Assembly (NCBI RefSeq): GCF_004000825.1
Contig: NZ_BILZ01000025.1
Span: forward strand, 1-64,000
Length of the DNA: 64,000 nt
Direction of reading: 5' to 3'
DNA from: Paenibacillus kobensis NBRC 15729
GTDB lineage: Bacteria > Bacillota > Bacilli > Paenibacillales > Paenibacillaceae
Below the pieces are notes generated by a model that ran no database searches, was not told where the DNA came from, and was given only the letters and a program-made list of their open reading frames with translations. The position numbers and the translations under genes are program-made. Shown here piece after piece: positions 34,947 through 43,782 of this stretch (position 1 is the first letter of the stretch; the number at the start of each line of letters is the position of its first letter).

Positions 34947-36083
34947 TTAGTTCTGCATAATAAAATCTTTGCCTGCAACTTCGTTCTCTTCATACACTTT
35001 CATGATCTCGTACTTCGTGTTGCGCTGAGCCGGGATCTTGCCAGCTTCGCGAATGAGGCGCAGCGTCAGGTCGATATTGACCTTGTGCGTCGTGCCCGCT
35101 GCGGAGACGACATTCTCCTCCATCATCGTGCTGCCGAAGTCGTTGCATCCGTACTGAAGCGACAGCTTGCCGTATTCCGGTCCCATCGTGACCCAAGACG
35201 ATTGCAAATTGTCGATGTTATCGAGGAAAATGCGGCTGACCGCCACCATCTTCAAATATTCTTCCGGTTTGGATTTCTCGACACGCATGTTCGTGTTGTC
35301 CGGCTGCAGCGGCCACGAGATGAACGCGAGGAATCCTTTAGAATCGTAGTTGTTCGCAAGACACTCGTCCTGAGCATCGCGGACGCGGAGCAGATGAAGC
35401 GCGCGCTCCTCCATCGTCTCGCCGAAGCCATACACCATCGTCGCCGTCGTGTTCATGCCGTGCTTATGAGCTGATTTCATGACGTCCATCCAGTCCGTCC
35501 ACGAGCCCTTCAGCTTGCTCACCTTGCGGCGCGTGCGGTCGTCAAGAATTTCGGCGCCGCCGCCCGGAAGCGAATCTAGACCCGCTTCGTGAATTTGGCG
35601 AACGACCTCGTCGAGCGACAAGCCTTCCGACACTTCTTTCATTTTCATAATCTCAGCCGGCGAGAATGAGTGCATCGTGATGCTCGGGAACCTTCTCTTA
35701 ATCTCGGCAAGCAGGTTCGTATAATAGGAGAACGGTAGATCCGGGTTCGTTCCGCCCTGCATAAGAATTTCGGTACCGCCAACGTCGACGGTCTCTTGAA
35801 TCTTCTGGAAAATCGTCTCGTCCGGAAGCACATAACCTTCCTTCGAGCCTGGCGCGCGATAGAATGCGCAGAACCGGCAATAAACGTCGCAAATATTCGT
35901 ATAGTTGACATTCCGTCCGACGACGAACGTCGTAATCGGCTCGGGATGTTTGCGGAGCATAATCTGGTTGGCCACCTGTCCCATCTTCTCGATCTGATCC
36001 GATTCAAGAAGCACAACGCATTCCTCCAGGCTGATCCGCTCGCCGCGAAGCGCCTTATCCAATACGGAATCTACCGTAAGCAT
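34947..36083 (-). CDS. mqnC: Cyclic dehypoxanthine futalosine synthase
   Basis: A 378-residue radical SAM enzyme of the futalosine route to menaquinone. The [4Fe-4S] motif CxxxCxxC is CDVYCRFC near residue 70, followed by FYRAPGSKEGYVL; further family segments are ILMQGGTNPDLPFSYY, MHSFSPAEI, LDSLPGGGAEIL and TMVYGFGETMEERALHL. It closes dehypoxanthine futalosine to the cyclic form. Its presence implies the mqnABCD route rather than the classical men pathway, known for Paenibacillus relatives. No other mqn gene is in the window. Confidence 0.93.
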   Translation of the reverse strand: MLTVDSVLDKALRGERISLEECVVLLESDQIEKMGQVANQIMLRKHPEPITTFVVGRNVNYTNICDVYCRFCAFYRAPGSKEGYVLPDETIFQKIQETVDVGGTEILMQGGTNPDLPFSYYTNLLAEIKRRFPSITMHSFSPAEIMKMKEVSEGLSLDEVVRQIHEAGLDSLPGGGAEILDDRTRRKVSKLKGSWTDWMDVMKSAHKHGMNTTATMVYGFGETMEERALHLLRVRDAQDECLANNYDSKGFLAFISWPLQPDNTNMRVEKSKPEEYLKMVAVSRIFLDNIDNLQSSWVTMGPEYGKLSLQYGCNDFGSTMMEENVVSAAGTTHKVNIDLTLRLIREAGKIPAQRNTKYEIMKVYEENEVAGKDFIMQN

Positions 36084-36186
36084 ATATGAGTCCCTCCTCT
36101 AGGTATGGCGGAAGAGTGGTGAATCGTTTCACGTTCCGCCGTATTGGCCGTTCCGGTCAATGAATGCAATCATCTTATCCTAACAC

Positions 36187-36230
36187 AAAAAGACCGCGTC
36201 AGTCACTCGACAGAAATGTGACTGACGCGG
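36187..36230 (-). terminator. Terminator of the metA-metI-patB operon
   Basis: CCGCGTCAGTCAC, a 12-base loop and GTGACTGACGCGG followed by TCTTTTTGTG on the minus strand, 26 bases past patB. Confidence 0.9.
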
Positions 36231-36255
36231 CAAAACGAACCAATGCGGCCTTATT

Positions 36256-37446
36256 CTACACGACTGCCGCTTGTACGGCTTCCGCGAAACGGTCCAGCGC
36301 CTGCACCAAGATCGAGCGCGGGCATGCAAGGTTAACACGCAAGTAGCCTGCTCCCTGCTTGCCGAAGACAGAGCCCTCGCTGAATGCGACGCCAGCTTGC
36401 TCGAACATTAGCTTCTTGAGAACAGCAGGATTGTCCGAGATCTCGCGGCAGTCGAGCCATACCATGTACGTGCCTTCCGGCTTCATTGCCGTAATCTGCG
36501 GCATCCGGGTACGGACGAACTCCAGCAAGTAATCGCGGTTGCCTTGCAAATAGTCGATTAGCTGCTCCAGCCACTCGTCGCCGTACGTATAGGCGCTCTC
36601 GACAGCCGTCAGGCCGAAGAAGCTTTCCATATGGATCGACAGCGTCTTGAGCAAATAATTGTATTTACGGCGAATTTCATCGTTCGGAATGATAACCGTC
36701 GCCGCTTGCAAACCAGCTAAGTTGAACGTCTTGCTCGTCGCAATACATGTAATCGACTGCTGCTCGAACGCTTCGGAGATCGAACCGAACGCCGTATGCT
36801 TATGCTCGCGATATACAAGATCGTGATGAATTTCGTCTGCCACGATAAGAATGTTATGCTTCACGCAGATGTCGCCGATCCGCTGCAGTTCTTCGCGCGT
36901 CCAGACGCGGCCGCCCGGATTGTGCGGCGAGCAGAGCAGAAGCAGCTTCGCACCGTCTGCCGCTTGACGCTCCAGCAGATCGAAGTCGATCGTATAACGG
37001 CCGTCTTCCAGGACGAGCGCATTGTCGACGACGACACGGCCGTTCATTTTGATCACGTCATAGAACGGATAGTAGACCGGTGATTGCAGAATGACGCTGT
37101 CTCCCGGGTTCGTGAATGCTTGTACAATGATGCTAAGTGCCGGTACAACGCCTGGACTCGACGTAATCCATTCATGCTTGATCTGCCAATTATGGCGGCG
37201 CTTCAGCCAGCCTTCAACTGCTTTATGATAGCCTTCTGTACGGATCGTGTAGCCGTAGATGCCTTCGTTCGCACGCGCTTTAATCGCTTCGACGACTTCA
37301 CGCGGCGGCTCGAAATCCATATCTGCTACCCACAGCGGCAGCAGATCAGCCCTTCCGAACAGCTTCTCCGATTGATCCCACTTATAGGATGCCGTACCGA
37401 ACCGGTCAATAATCTTATCGAAATCGTATTTCACTTGGCCGCTCAT
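36256..37446 (-). CDS. patB: Cystathionine beta-lyase, MalY/PatB type
   Basis: A 396-residue PLP enzyme that cleaves cystathionine to homocysteine. ATG 37446 (MSGQVKYDFDKIIDRFG) has GAGGAGG 8 bases upstream, inside the end of metI. Family marks are LPLWVADMDF, SSPGVVPALSIIVQAF, LLLCSPHNPGGRVW, IVADEIHHDLVY and the PLP lysine in CIATSKTFNLAGLQAA. It is the third gene of metA-metI-patB, so the last transsulfuration step is encoded here. MalY-type enzymes can also regulate sugar genes, but the operon favours methionine synthesis. Confidence 0.93.
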   Translation of the reverse strand: MSGQVKYDFDKIIDRFGTASYKWDQSEKLFGRADLLPLWVADMDFEPPREVVEAIKARANEGIYGYTIRTEGYHKAVEGWLKRRHNWQIKHEWITSSPGVVPALSIIVQAFTNPGDSVILQSPVYYPFYDVIKMNGRVVVDNALVLEDGRYTIDFDLLERQAADGAKLLLLCSPHNPGGRVWTREELQRIGDICVKHNILIVADEIHHDLVYREHKHTAFGSISEAFEQQSITCIATSKTFNLAGLQAATVIIPNDEIRRKYNYLLKTLSIHMESFFGLTAVESAYTYGDEWLEQLIDYLQGNRDYLLEFVRTRMPQITAMKPEGTYMVWLDCREISDNPAVLKKLMFEQAGVAFSEGSVFGKQGAGYLRVNLACPRSILVQALDRFAEAVQAAVV

Positions 37447-37450
37447 CCGA

Positions 37451-38611
37451 TTACGCCTCCTCGATCTCGCGTTTCGCCGCCGCGAGTGCTTGATCCAGGT
37501 CCGCAATCAAATCGTCGACATGCTCGATGCCGACCGAGAAACGCAGCAGCTTATCGTCCACGCCGACCTTCTGGCGAATCTCGAGCGGAATGTCTGCGTG
37601 CGTCTGTACAGCCGGATACGTCATCAGCGACTCGACGCCGCCGAGACTTTCAGCGAACGCGATCAGCTTAATATGACGAAGAATCGGCTCTATGTAGCGT
37701 GCATCCTTCACTTTGAACGAGAAAATACCCGTATTGCCGGACGATTGGCGGCTCTGCACTTCATAACCTGGATGCGAAGGCAGCGCCGGATAGAACACTT
37801 CCTCAATCGACTCATGCTCGAGCAAATATTCCGCGATGCGTGTCGCATTGTATTGATGGCGCTCCATCCGCAGCGCGAGCGTCTTCATGCCGCGCATCAG
37901 CAGCCAGGAATCTTGCGCTCCAAGCACTGCGCCGATCGAGTTGTGCAGGAATCCGATTTGCTCCGACAACTCCTTGCCCTTCGACACGATCAAGCCGGCA
38001 AGCACGTCGTTATGGCCCCCGAGATATTTGGTCGCACTATGCACAACGATATCGGCGCCCAGCTCGATTGGACGCTGGAAGAACGGTGTCAGCAGCGTAT
38101 TGTCGACGATCGTCAGCAAGCCTTTGGACTTCGCCCACGCGCTTACGCGTTCGATGTCCGTAATCATCATGAGCGGGTTGGTCGGCGTCTCGATCAGAAT
38201 CGCTTTCGTATTCGGCGTACACAGCTCACTCATCGCATCGATGTCGTTCGTATCCACGTACGAAGCCGTCACGCCGAACCGGGTCATAATTTTCTCAAGC
38301 AGACGGTACGTGCCGCCGTACAGGTCGAGCGAGACGATCAGATGGTCGCCCTGGCTGAACAGCGAGAGTACGACATGCAGCGCAGCCATACCGGAGCTGC
38401 ATGCGAAACCAGCATCGCCGGACTCCAACTGTGCAGCCGCATCTTCCAGGACGGAACGCGTCGGGTTCTTCGTCCGCGTATAGTCGAAGCCCGTGCTCTC
38501 GCCAAGCTTCGGATGGCGGAACGCCGTTGCATTATAGACAGGGAAGCTGACTGCACCGGTCTTCGGTTCTTGAATGGATCCAATCTGGGCTAGACGACTT
38601 TCGATTTTCAT
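37451..38611 (-). CDS. metI: Cystathionine gamma-synthase / O-acetylhomoserine thiolyase (MetI type)
   Basis: A 386-residue Cys/Met-metabolism PLP enzyme. PLP and substrate segments are FDYTRTKNPTR, CSSGMAALHVVLSLF, SLDLYGGTYRL, ETPTNPLMM, TIVDNTLLTPFFQRP and the Schiff-base lysine in VHSATKYLGGHNDV. The C-terminal SLGGVESLMTYPAVQTH fits gamma-synthases. With an acetylating MetA upstream it probably joins O-acetylhomoserine to cysteine, and may also use sulfide as MetI of Bacillus subtilis does. AAGGAG precedes the ATG; it lies 44 bases after metA. Confidence 0.93.
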   Translation of the reverse strand: MKIESRLAQIGSIQEPKTGAVSFPVYNATAFRHPKLGESTGFDYTRTKNPTRSVLEDAAAQLESGDAGFACSSGMAALHVVLSLFSQGDHLIVSLDLYGGTYRLLEKIMTRFGVTASYVDTNDIDAMSELCTPNTKAILIETPTNPLMMITDIERVSAWAKSKGLLTIVDNTLLTPFFQRPIELGADIVVHSATKYLGGHNDVLAGLIVSKGKELSEQIGFLHNSIGAVLGAQDSWLLMRGMKTLALRMERHQYNATRIAEYLLEHESIEEVFYPALPSHPGYEVQSRQSSGNTGIFSFKVKDARYIEPILRHIKLIAFAESLGGVESLMTYPAVQTHADIPLEIRQKVGVDDKLLRFSVGIEHVDDLIADLDQALAAAKREIEEA

Positions 38612-38655
38612 GAACGAATTCTCCTTATCGAATAACGAATTATTGTAAGCGGCAA

Positions 38656-39573
38656 TTAAATATAAGCACCCATGTCGTAAGGCGTCTCCTGATACACATA
38701 ATAGTTCAGCCAGTTCGAGAACAGCAGGTTCGCATGCGCACGCCAGGACGATCTCGGCTGCTTCGACGGGTCATCGTTCGGGAAGTAGTTGACCGGCACC
38801 GCGATGTCGAGTCCTTTGGATACGTCACGGTCATATTCCCACTTCAGTGTCAGCGGGTCGTATTCGGAATGACCGGAGACGAAAATTTGCTTGCGGTCCT
38901 TGCTCGCAACAATGTAGATGCCGGACTCCTCCGACTCCGACAAAATTTCGAGCTCCTCGACCTTCTCGATGTCTTCCCGGCGCACTTCCGTATGCCGCGA
39001 TTGCGGCACGAAGAACCATTCGTCGAAGCCGCGCAGCAGGGGCACGTTCTGCTTCTCAGTTGTATGCGGAAATACACCGAATATTTTGTTGTCCGTATCA
39101 TGCTTCGGCACCCCATAGTGGTGGTACAAGCCCGCCTGCGAAGCCCAACAAATATGAAGCGTCGATGTGACGCGGCGCTTCGACCATTCCATAATGCGTT
39201 GAAGCTCTTCCCAATAGTTGACATCTTCGAACGGCATATGTTCAACCGGCGCACCGGTAATAATCAATCCGTCATACCATTGGTCCTGAATTTCGTCGAA
39301 TGTCTTATAGAACATCTCGAGATGTTCCGCGGACGTATTCTTGGACACATGCGTAGCTGGATGCAGCAGCACCACTTCGATCTGCAGCGGCGTGTTGCCA
39401 ATCAGTCTTAGCAACTGCGTCTCCGTCGTTTCTTTGGTCGGCATCAGGTTCAGAATCGCGATCCGAAGCGGACGGATATCTTGATGGTAGGCCGTGCTTT
39501 CATCCATAACGAAAATGTTCTCGCCCGCCAAAATTTCTCTTGCCGGTAAATTATCCGGTACTTTGATCGGCAT
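38656..39573 (-). CDS. metA: Homoserine O-acetyltransferase (MetA fold)
   Basis: A 305-residue first enzyme of methionine synthesis. The catalytic Cys is in [16 protein letters not shown], with the His/Glu of the triad in VSGHSEYD. The residue that sets acyl-donor choice is Glu111 ([12 protein letters not shown]), the state found in acetyl-CoA-using MetA proteins, whereas succinyltransferases have Gly. I therefore call it an acetyltransferase despite the usual succinyltransferase annotation of the fold. It is the first gene of metA-metI-patB behind a SAM-I riboswitch. Confidence 0.92.
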   Translation of the reverse strand: MPIKVPDNLPAREILAGENIFVMDESTAYHQDIRPLRIAILNLMPTKETTETQLLRLIGNTPLQIEVVLLHPATHVSKNTSAEHLEMFYKTFDEIQDQWYDGLIITGAPVEHMPFEDVNYWEELQRIMEWSKRRVTSTLHICWASQAGLYHHYGVPKHDTDNKIFGVFPHTTEKQNVPLLRGFDEWFFVPQSRHTEVRREDIEKVEELEILSESEESGIYIVASKDRKQIFVSGHSEYDPLTLKWEYDRDVSKGLDIAVPVNYFPNDDPSKQPRSSWRAHANLLFSNWLNYYVYQETPYDMGAYI

Positions 39574-39660
39574 AATCGATCACTCCTTCTGTCTTGCTTA
39601 CATTCTTATTCCGTCTTCTCCGTTGACCGACAGTTGGCGTATAGCGGTTATTATACGACA

Positions 39661-39828
39661 AAAGACCCGCTCGCCAAATGAGAGGGGTCTTATGATATCC
39701 ATAATGACTCTCTCATCTCTCAGACCCGAATGCTCCCATTCGAATCCGCAAGAATTAGCACCGTGCTTTACGCCGGTTGCCGGGCTTCATCGGGCTAGTC
39801 CCTCCGCCTGCTCTTGATAAGAAAGATC
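39661..39828 (-). ncRNA. SAM-I (S-box) riboswitch controlling metA-metI-patB
   Basis: On the minus strand the aptamer (39828-39708) begins CTTATCAAGAGCAGGCGGAG, then GGACTAGCCCGATGAAGCC, GGCAACC, GGTGCTAATTC and GGGTCTGAGAGATGAGAG, the hallmark S-box blocks. The expression platform ends in a terminator, AAGACCCCTCTC with GCGGGTCTTTT (39691-39661). SAM binding should favour termination and switch the operon off. It is 87 bases before metA. Confidence 0.95.
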
Positions 39829-40065
39829 CATATTCAGTTGTAACTTGATTAAAAATTGATTCTGATCGTACAAATACGATTCAGTAATATGTCTATACTA
39901 TAGAGTATTCCTCCATGAGCGTCAAGCTGGATTTCACCTATAATACAAGCCCTCAGCGGATCGTGCGAGCCGCTTGAACGGGATGCACGCAAGCCGCATA
40001 TAATGCGTATTACCGTTGTTAGCAGCAGTGCTGCAAGCGGAGCTTGCACACCTGCGTAAATTTTC

Positions 40066-40094
40066 TTGTACGGTATACAATGCAGGAGTATACT
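40066..40094 (+). promoter_or_regulatory. Sigma-A promoter upstream of the small ORF and corA
   Basis: TTGTAC (40066-40071), a 17-base spacer and TATACT (40089-40094). The spacer and -10 contain GTATAC twice (40073 and 40088), a small inverted repeat that might be an operator. A TGCAAGC/GCTTGCA hairpin lies just upstream at 40031-40047. Confidence 0.6.
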
Positions 40095-40155
40095 AGACAA
40101 GAATTATGCAGTCTTTACATGAATTCTGCATTCATTTAACAAGGGGGGAAACAGC

Positions 40156-40269
40156 ATGGAAGGCGATGGGTCTAGTCCACAGACGTATGACTTGCACATT
40201 AGCGATCCGACGGTCGAACAGCTCCATATTTCTGCCTGCCATGCAGCGCGCCTTACATTCTGCCGGTAA
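40156..40269 (+). CDS. Possible small protein of 37 residues before corA
   Basis: ATG 40156 has AAGGGGGG 7 bases upstream and lies about 55 bases after the predicted transcription start. The peptide begins MEGDGSSPQTYDLHISDPTV and ends ISACHAARLTFCR. It is followed 111 bases later by corA on the same transcript. The strong ribosome site speaks for translation; the sequence itself matches nothing I know. It could be a leader peptide for corA. Confidence 0.4.
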   Translation: MEGDGSSPQTYDLHISDPTVEQLHISACHAARLTFCR

Positions 40270-40380
40270 CATCCGGTACTATGTCATGCCCGCTAACGTT
40301 TCTTGGCAAGGCGGCAATGCGGTCCTCCGTTCGTCATGACCGTCCGGTATCGGATGATAGGACGAAAGGAGTGAGCGGCA

Positions 40381-41316
40381 ATGAAAATCCGCCGCGTCAA
40401 CAACGGCATTTTTACCCCGATTGAAGATATTAATGAAGCGCTTGCCGCACCGGCAACCGGCTTCTATTGGATCGACGCTGATCTGGAGGATCTAGCCCAG
40501 CTGCAACCGTTGTTCGGCTTGCATGATCTGGCCGTTGAGGACTGCCTCAGCGAAGAAGAGCAGCGGCCGAAGATCGAAATTCACGACGGCCATTATTTTA
40601 TCGTTATTAACAGCATTCGATTCGATGACGAAGAGATCTTCATGCGCGCGTTGAACATTTTTCTCGGACGCCATTTCATTATAACGGTCACGAAGCAGAA
40701 GATTAACGAACTCCGCCTGTTGAAGCCGATTCTGTGGGAGGAAGAAGTTAATTCGCCCGACCGCTTCCTGTACCATCTCGTCGACCTCGTCGTCGACAAT
40801 TATTTCTTCGTCGGCGACCGGATCGAAGTACGGATCGACAACCTCGAGGAAGACATTTTGATGCATACGAAGAAAGCGCATCTGAACGAAATTATCGGTC
40901 TCCGAAGCGAAATCTTATGGCTGAAGAAAGTGCTCGGTCCGCAGCGCGAGGTCATCGCGACGCTGAACAAGAAAGACTTGAAGCTGATCGACGATCAGCT
41001 CCAGAAGTATTTCAGCGATATCTACGAGAACGCCGTGAAGATTTCCGAGACATTCGATACGTACCGCGATCTGATGAGCAACTTGCGAGAAGCCTACCAG
41101 TCCAGCTTGTCTAACCGGGCGAACGAAATCATGCGCGTCTTTACCGCATTGACGACGATCTTCATGCCCTTGACGTTTATTACCGGCGTATATGGGATGA
41201 ATTTCGATTTTATACCGGGCTTGCATATCCACAACGGATCGTACATTCTGCTCGGCTTCATGATGCTGCTTGGCCTCGGGATGTTCTACTTGTTCCGCAA
41301 GAAAGATTGGCTGTGA
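40381..41316 (+). CDS. corA: CorA-family magnesium transporter
   Basis: A 311-residue divalent-metal channel. The long cytoplasmic funnel (residues 1-250) is followed by two transmembrane helices at the C-terminus (VFTALTTIFMPLTFITG and YILLGFMMLLGLGMFYLF). The selectivity motif is present as GVYGMNFD after the first helix. It ends FRKKDWL with basic residues on the cytoplasmic side as in the family. The ribosome site is AAAGGAG. It ends at a terminator shared with the convergent MFS gene. Confidence 0.93.
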   Translation: MKIRRVNNGIFTPIEDINEALAAPATGFYWIDADLEDLAQLQPLFGLHDLAVEDCLSEEEQRPKIEIHDGHYFIVINSIRFDDEEIFMRALNIFLGRHFIITVTKQKINELRLLKPILWEEEVNSPDRFLYHLVDLVVDNYFFVGDRIEVRIDNLEEDILMHTKKAHLNEIIGLRSEILWLKKVLGPQREVIATLNKKDLKLIDDQLQKYFSDIYENAVKISETFDTYRDLMSNLREAYQSSLSNRANEIMRVFTALTTIFMPLTFITGVYGMNFDFIPGLHIHNGSYILLGFMMLLGLGMFYLFRKKDWL

Positions 41317-41334
41317 GCGAAGTACGACATAAGT

Positions 41335-41377
41335 AAAGGCGGAGAGTATCCGGCATATTGCCGGGCTCTCCGCCTTT
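41335..41377. terminator. Bidirectional terminator between corA and the MFS gene
   Basis: AAAGGCGGAGAG and CTCTCCGCCTTT form a 12-bp stem with an inner CCGGC/GCCGG hairpin, lying between convergent genes. Confidence 0.9.
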
Positions 41378-41383
41378 ATTTGG

Positions 41384-42664
41384 TTAAGCTGCATTCTCTT
41401 CGGCAAGCGCTTCGCGTTTGCCCTTGTCAATGTTAACGTACCGAAGCAGCACGATTCCGATGACGAAGAAGGCGATCAGCGACAAAATGCCGATTCGGCT
41501 CGAGTCTGTATTGCCGGCTACGACCGCGAACACGAACGGCCCGACAACGGACGAAAATTTGCTCGATATAGTCAGGAAGCCGAAGAACTCGGCCGACCGG
41601 ACCGGCGGCACCAGATCGGCATAAAGCGACCGGGCGAGCGCCTGGCTGCCTCCTTGCACGAGTCCGACCATCGTCGCGAGAATATAAAAGTGCAGCGCAT
41701 TTTCCATAAAAAAACCGAGCGTCACAATGACGATGTAGAGCATAAGCGAGAGGTAAAGCCCTTTCTTCGCGCCAAGCTTGCGGGCAAACCGGCCGAACAG
41801 CAGCGAGCTCGGGAATCCGACGAACTGCGTAATGAGCAGCGCCGTAATAAGAGCATTCATCTCGATGCCGATGCTGCTGCCGTAAACAGTCGCCATCACG
41901 ATAACGGTATTGATGCCATCATTGAAGAACCAGTATGAGACCATATATTTCAGCAATTCGGGATACTGCCGGATGGATCGGAACGTCTTGCCTAACCGCT
42001 CGAATGCGGTCGATACCGCCTGCTTCACCGTCGAGGCAGCCGCTTCCCGCCTGCTCTCCTTCACATGACGGACGATCGGGATAGCGAACAGAATCCACCA
42101 CAGGCCGACCGTCAGGAAGACGATTCGCGTCGCGCTCTCGCTGCTGGATAATCCGAGCCATTCCCACTTCTGTATCATCACAACGTTAATGGCAAGCAAT
42201 ACACCGCCGCCAAGATACCCCCATGCATAGCCTTTCGAACTGACTTGATCCCGCTGGTCCGCAGGCGAGACATCGATAAGCAGCGCGTCATAGAACGTAT
42301 TGCCCGCCGCGAAACCAATCATCCCGATAATGATGAGCACGGAAGCAAGAAGCCAGTCTCCTTCGCCGACAAGTACGCAGAGCAGACTCGCGATTGAGCC
42401 GAGAATGGCGAAAAAGCTTAAAAACTTTATTTTCGAACCGGTATGATCGGCAATGGCTCCGAGCACCGGCGACAGAACGGCGACGATAAGCGCCGCGATG
42501 CTCTGGGTGTTCGCCCAATATACGGTTGGCAGATTGCCCCCGAGCCCTTTGCCTGCCACTTTCTCATAGTACACCGGCATCACTGCAGCAATCATCGTCG
42601 TGACGAAAGCCGAGTTCGCCCAATCATACATGAGCCACCCTCGAATTGCCTTGTTGTTGTTCAA
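41384..42664 (-). CDS. UMF1-type major facilitator transporter
   Basis: A 426-residue, 12-helix MFS protein. The N-terminal RGWLMYDWANSAFVTTMI is the signature of the UMF1 (Atg22-like) group, and the repeat GLVQGGSQALARSLYADLVPP also fits. Bacterial members are unassigned exporters or permeases. The start is TTG 42664 (LNNNKAIRG) with GAGGGGG about 10 bases upstream. It is divergent from the LysR regulator, which may control it. Confidence 0.88.
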   Translation of the reverse strand: MNNNKAIRGWLMYDWANSAFVTTMIAAVMPVYYEKVAGKGLGGNLPTVYWANTQSIAALIVAVLSPVLGAIADHTGSKIKFLSFFAILGSIASLLCVLVGEGDWLLASVLIIIGMIGFAAGNTFYDALLIDVSPADQRDQVSSKGYAWGYLGGGVLLAINVVMIQKWEWLGLSSSESATRIVFLTVGLWWILFAIPIVRHVKESRREAAASTVKQAVSTAFERLGKTFRSIRQYPELLKYMVSYWFFNDGINTVIVMATVYGSSIGIEMNALITALLITQFVGFPSSLLFGRFARKLGAKKGLYLSLMLYIVIVTLGFFMENALHFYILATMVGLVQGGSQALARSLYADLVPPVRSAEFFGFLTISSKFSSVVGPFVFAVVAGNTDSSRIGILSLIAFFVIGIVLLRYVNIDKGKREALAEENAA

Positions 42665-42812
42665 GACAGCCCGACCCCCTCGTTATTAGCATCCAAGATG
42701 CTTGCCGGACAACATTTCGACATTTACCAGCGGACTCCTTCTAAATCTTATGTAAAGATTGTTTACATTTTGCCACGGCGGTTTATTTCATTTATAATAA
42801 AAATAACAAGTG

Positions 42813-42827
42813 ATAAATAACTCTTAT
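42813..42827. promoter_or_regulatory. ATAA-N7-TTAT dyad before the LysR gene
   Basis: ATAAATAACTCTTAT is an exact ATAA-N7-TTAT dyad, the form recognised by the LysR-type regulator CcpC in Bacillus. It lies between a TATAAT-like element (42793-42798) and the ribosome site of the LysR gene, as expected for autorepression. Recognition by the neighbouring regulator is inferred. Confidence 0.5.
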
Positions 42828-42846
42828 CGAGACAAGGAGACTGTTC

Positions 42847-43749
42847 ATGAACATCAATCAACTTGAAACGCTCCTTACGATATCGAGAACGATGAGTTTC
42901 CGCAAAGCGGGCGAAATGCTGAATTTGACGCAGCCGGCCGTATCCGCGCAAATCAAAAGTCTCGAGGACGAATTCAAAACGGTATTGATCGACCGCAACC
43001 AGCCGGTAACGTTAACGGACCGCGGTCAAGTGTTTCTCGAGCATGCGGAGCGCATACTAACCATTGTTGAGGAATTAAAGCAGAAGCTGTCCGATCTGAA
43101 CCAGGTGCCTCAAGGCCATATTATTATCGGCACGACCAGCACGATCGCGATTCAAATTTTGCCTCGCGTCCTCACCTATATACAGAACCAGTTCCCGATG
43201 ATCAAAACGACGATTCACTCCATGCCCTCCACGCAAATTATGCCGGCCGTCGAACAAGGAATGCTGGATATCGGCATTACCTATCTCAATGATCGCAATC
43301 CGCACATGGAAGCGTCCACCTTGTACTACGATACGTATGAGCTTGTCGTAGCGCCCGCTCATCCAATGAGCAACCTTAAGCATACGACCGTCGAAGCGTT
43401 GAAAGACATTCCGATGATTATGTTGTCGCCCGATACTTTCGGCAGAAGGTTCGTTGACCAGATTTTTCAGAAATACAGTATTCAGCCGAACATCGTCATG
43501 GAACTGTCAAGCAGCGAGGAAGTGAAGCGGATGGTCGAGCTGAATCTCGGAGCGGCCGTCGTATCGAAGCTGTCGATCACGAACGAGCTGAAGCAAGGCA
43601 CACTTCGGATGATTAAGGTCAATGAACTGGAGCTGACGCATCCGGTTGGCGTCGTCTACCGGAGCGGTCGTTATTTAAATTCCGCGATTACGCAGTTTCT
43701 AAGCGACCTGAAGGGCATGCCGGAAACGCAGTTCATTAGCACCGAGTAA
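42847..43749 (+). CDS. LysR-family transcriptional regulator
   Basis: A 300-residue regulator with the LysR winged helix (residues 3-60: QLETLLTISRTMSFRKAGEM, LTQPAVSAQIKSLED) and a two-lobe effector domain (92-295) with GTTSTIAIQILPRVL and DIGITYLNDRN. The ribosome site is AAGGAG. The effector is not readable. It may regulate itself and the divergent MFS transporter. It ends 33 bases before the PHP phosphatase gene, so they may be co-transcribed. Confidence 0.9.
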   Translation: MNINQLETLLTISRTMSFRKAGEMLNLTQPAVSAQIKSLEDEFKTVLIDRNQPVTLTDRGQVFLEHAERILTIVEELKQKLSDLNQVPQGHIIIGTTSTIAIQILPRVLTYIQNQFPMIKTTIHSMPSTQIMPAVEQGMLDIGITYLNDRNPHMEASTLYYDTYELVVAPAHPMSNLKHTTVEALKDIPMIMLSPDTFGRRFVDQIFQKYSIQPNIVMELSSSEEVKRMVELNLGAAVVSKLSITNELKQGTLRMIKVNELELTHPVGVVYRSGRYLNSAITQFLSDLKGMPETQFISTE

Positions 43750-43782
43750 CTCGAGCAACGGAACGGAACAGGAGGTCCCAGG

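Noticed and set aside
34751-34993. 80-codon minus-strand frame before mqnC
   Set aside because: It overlaps the mqnC end and its terminator and has no supporting signal.
39849-40100. Minus-strand frame of 83 codons upstream of corA
   Set aside because: It runs over the corA promoter, lacks a ribosome site and resembles nothing.
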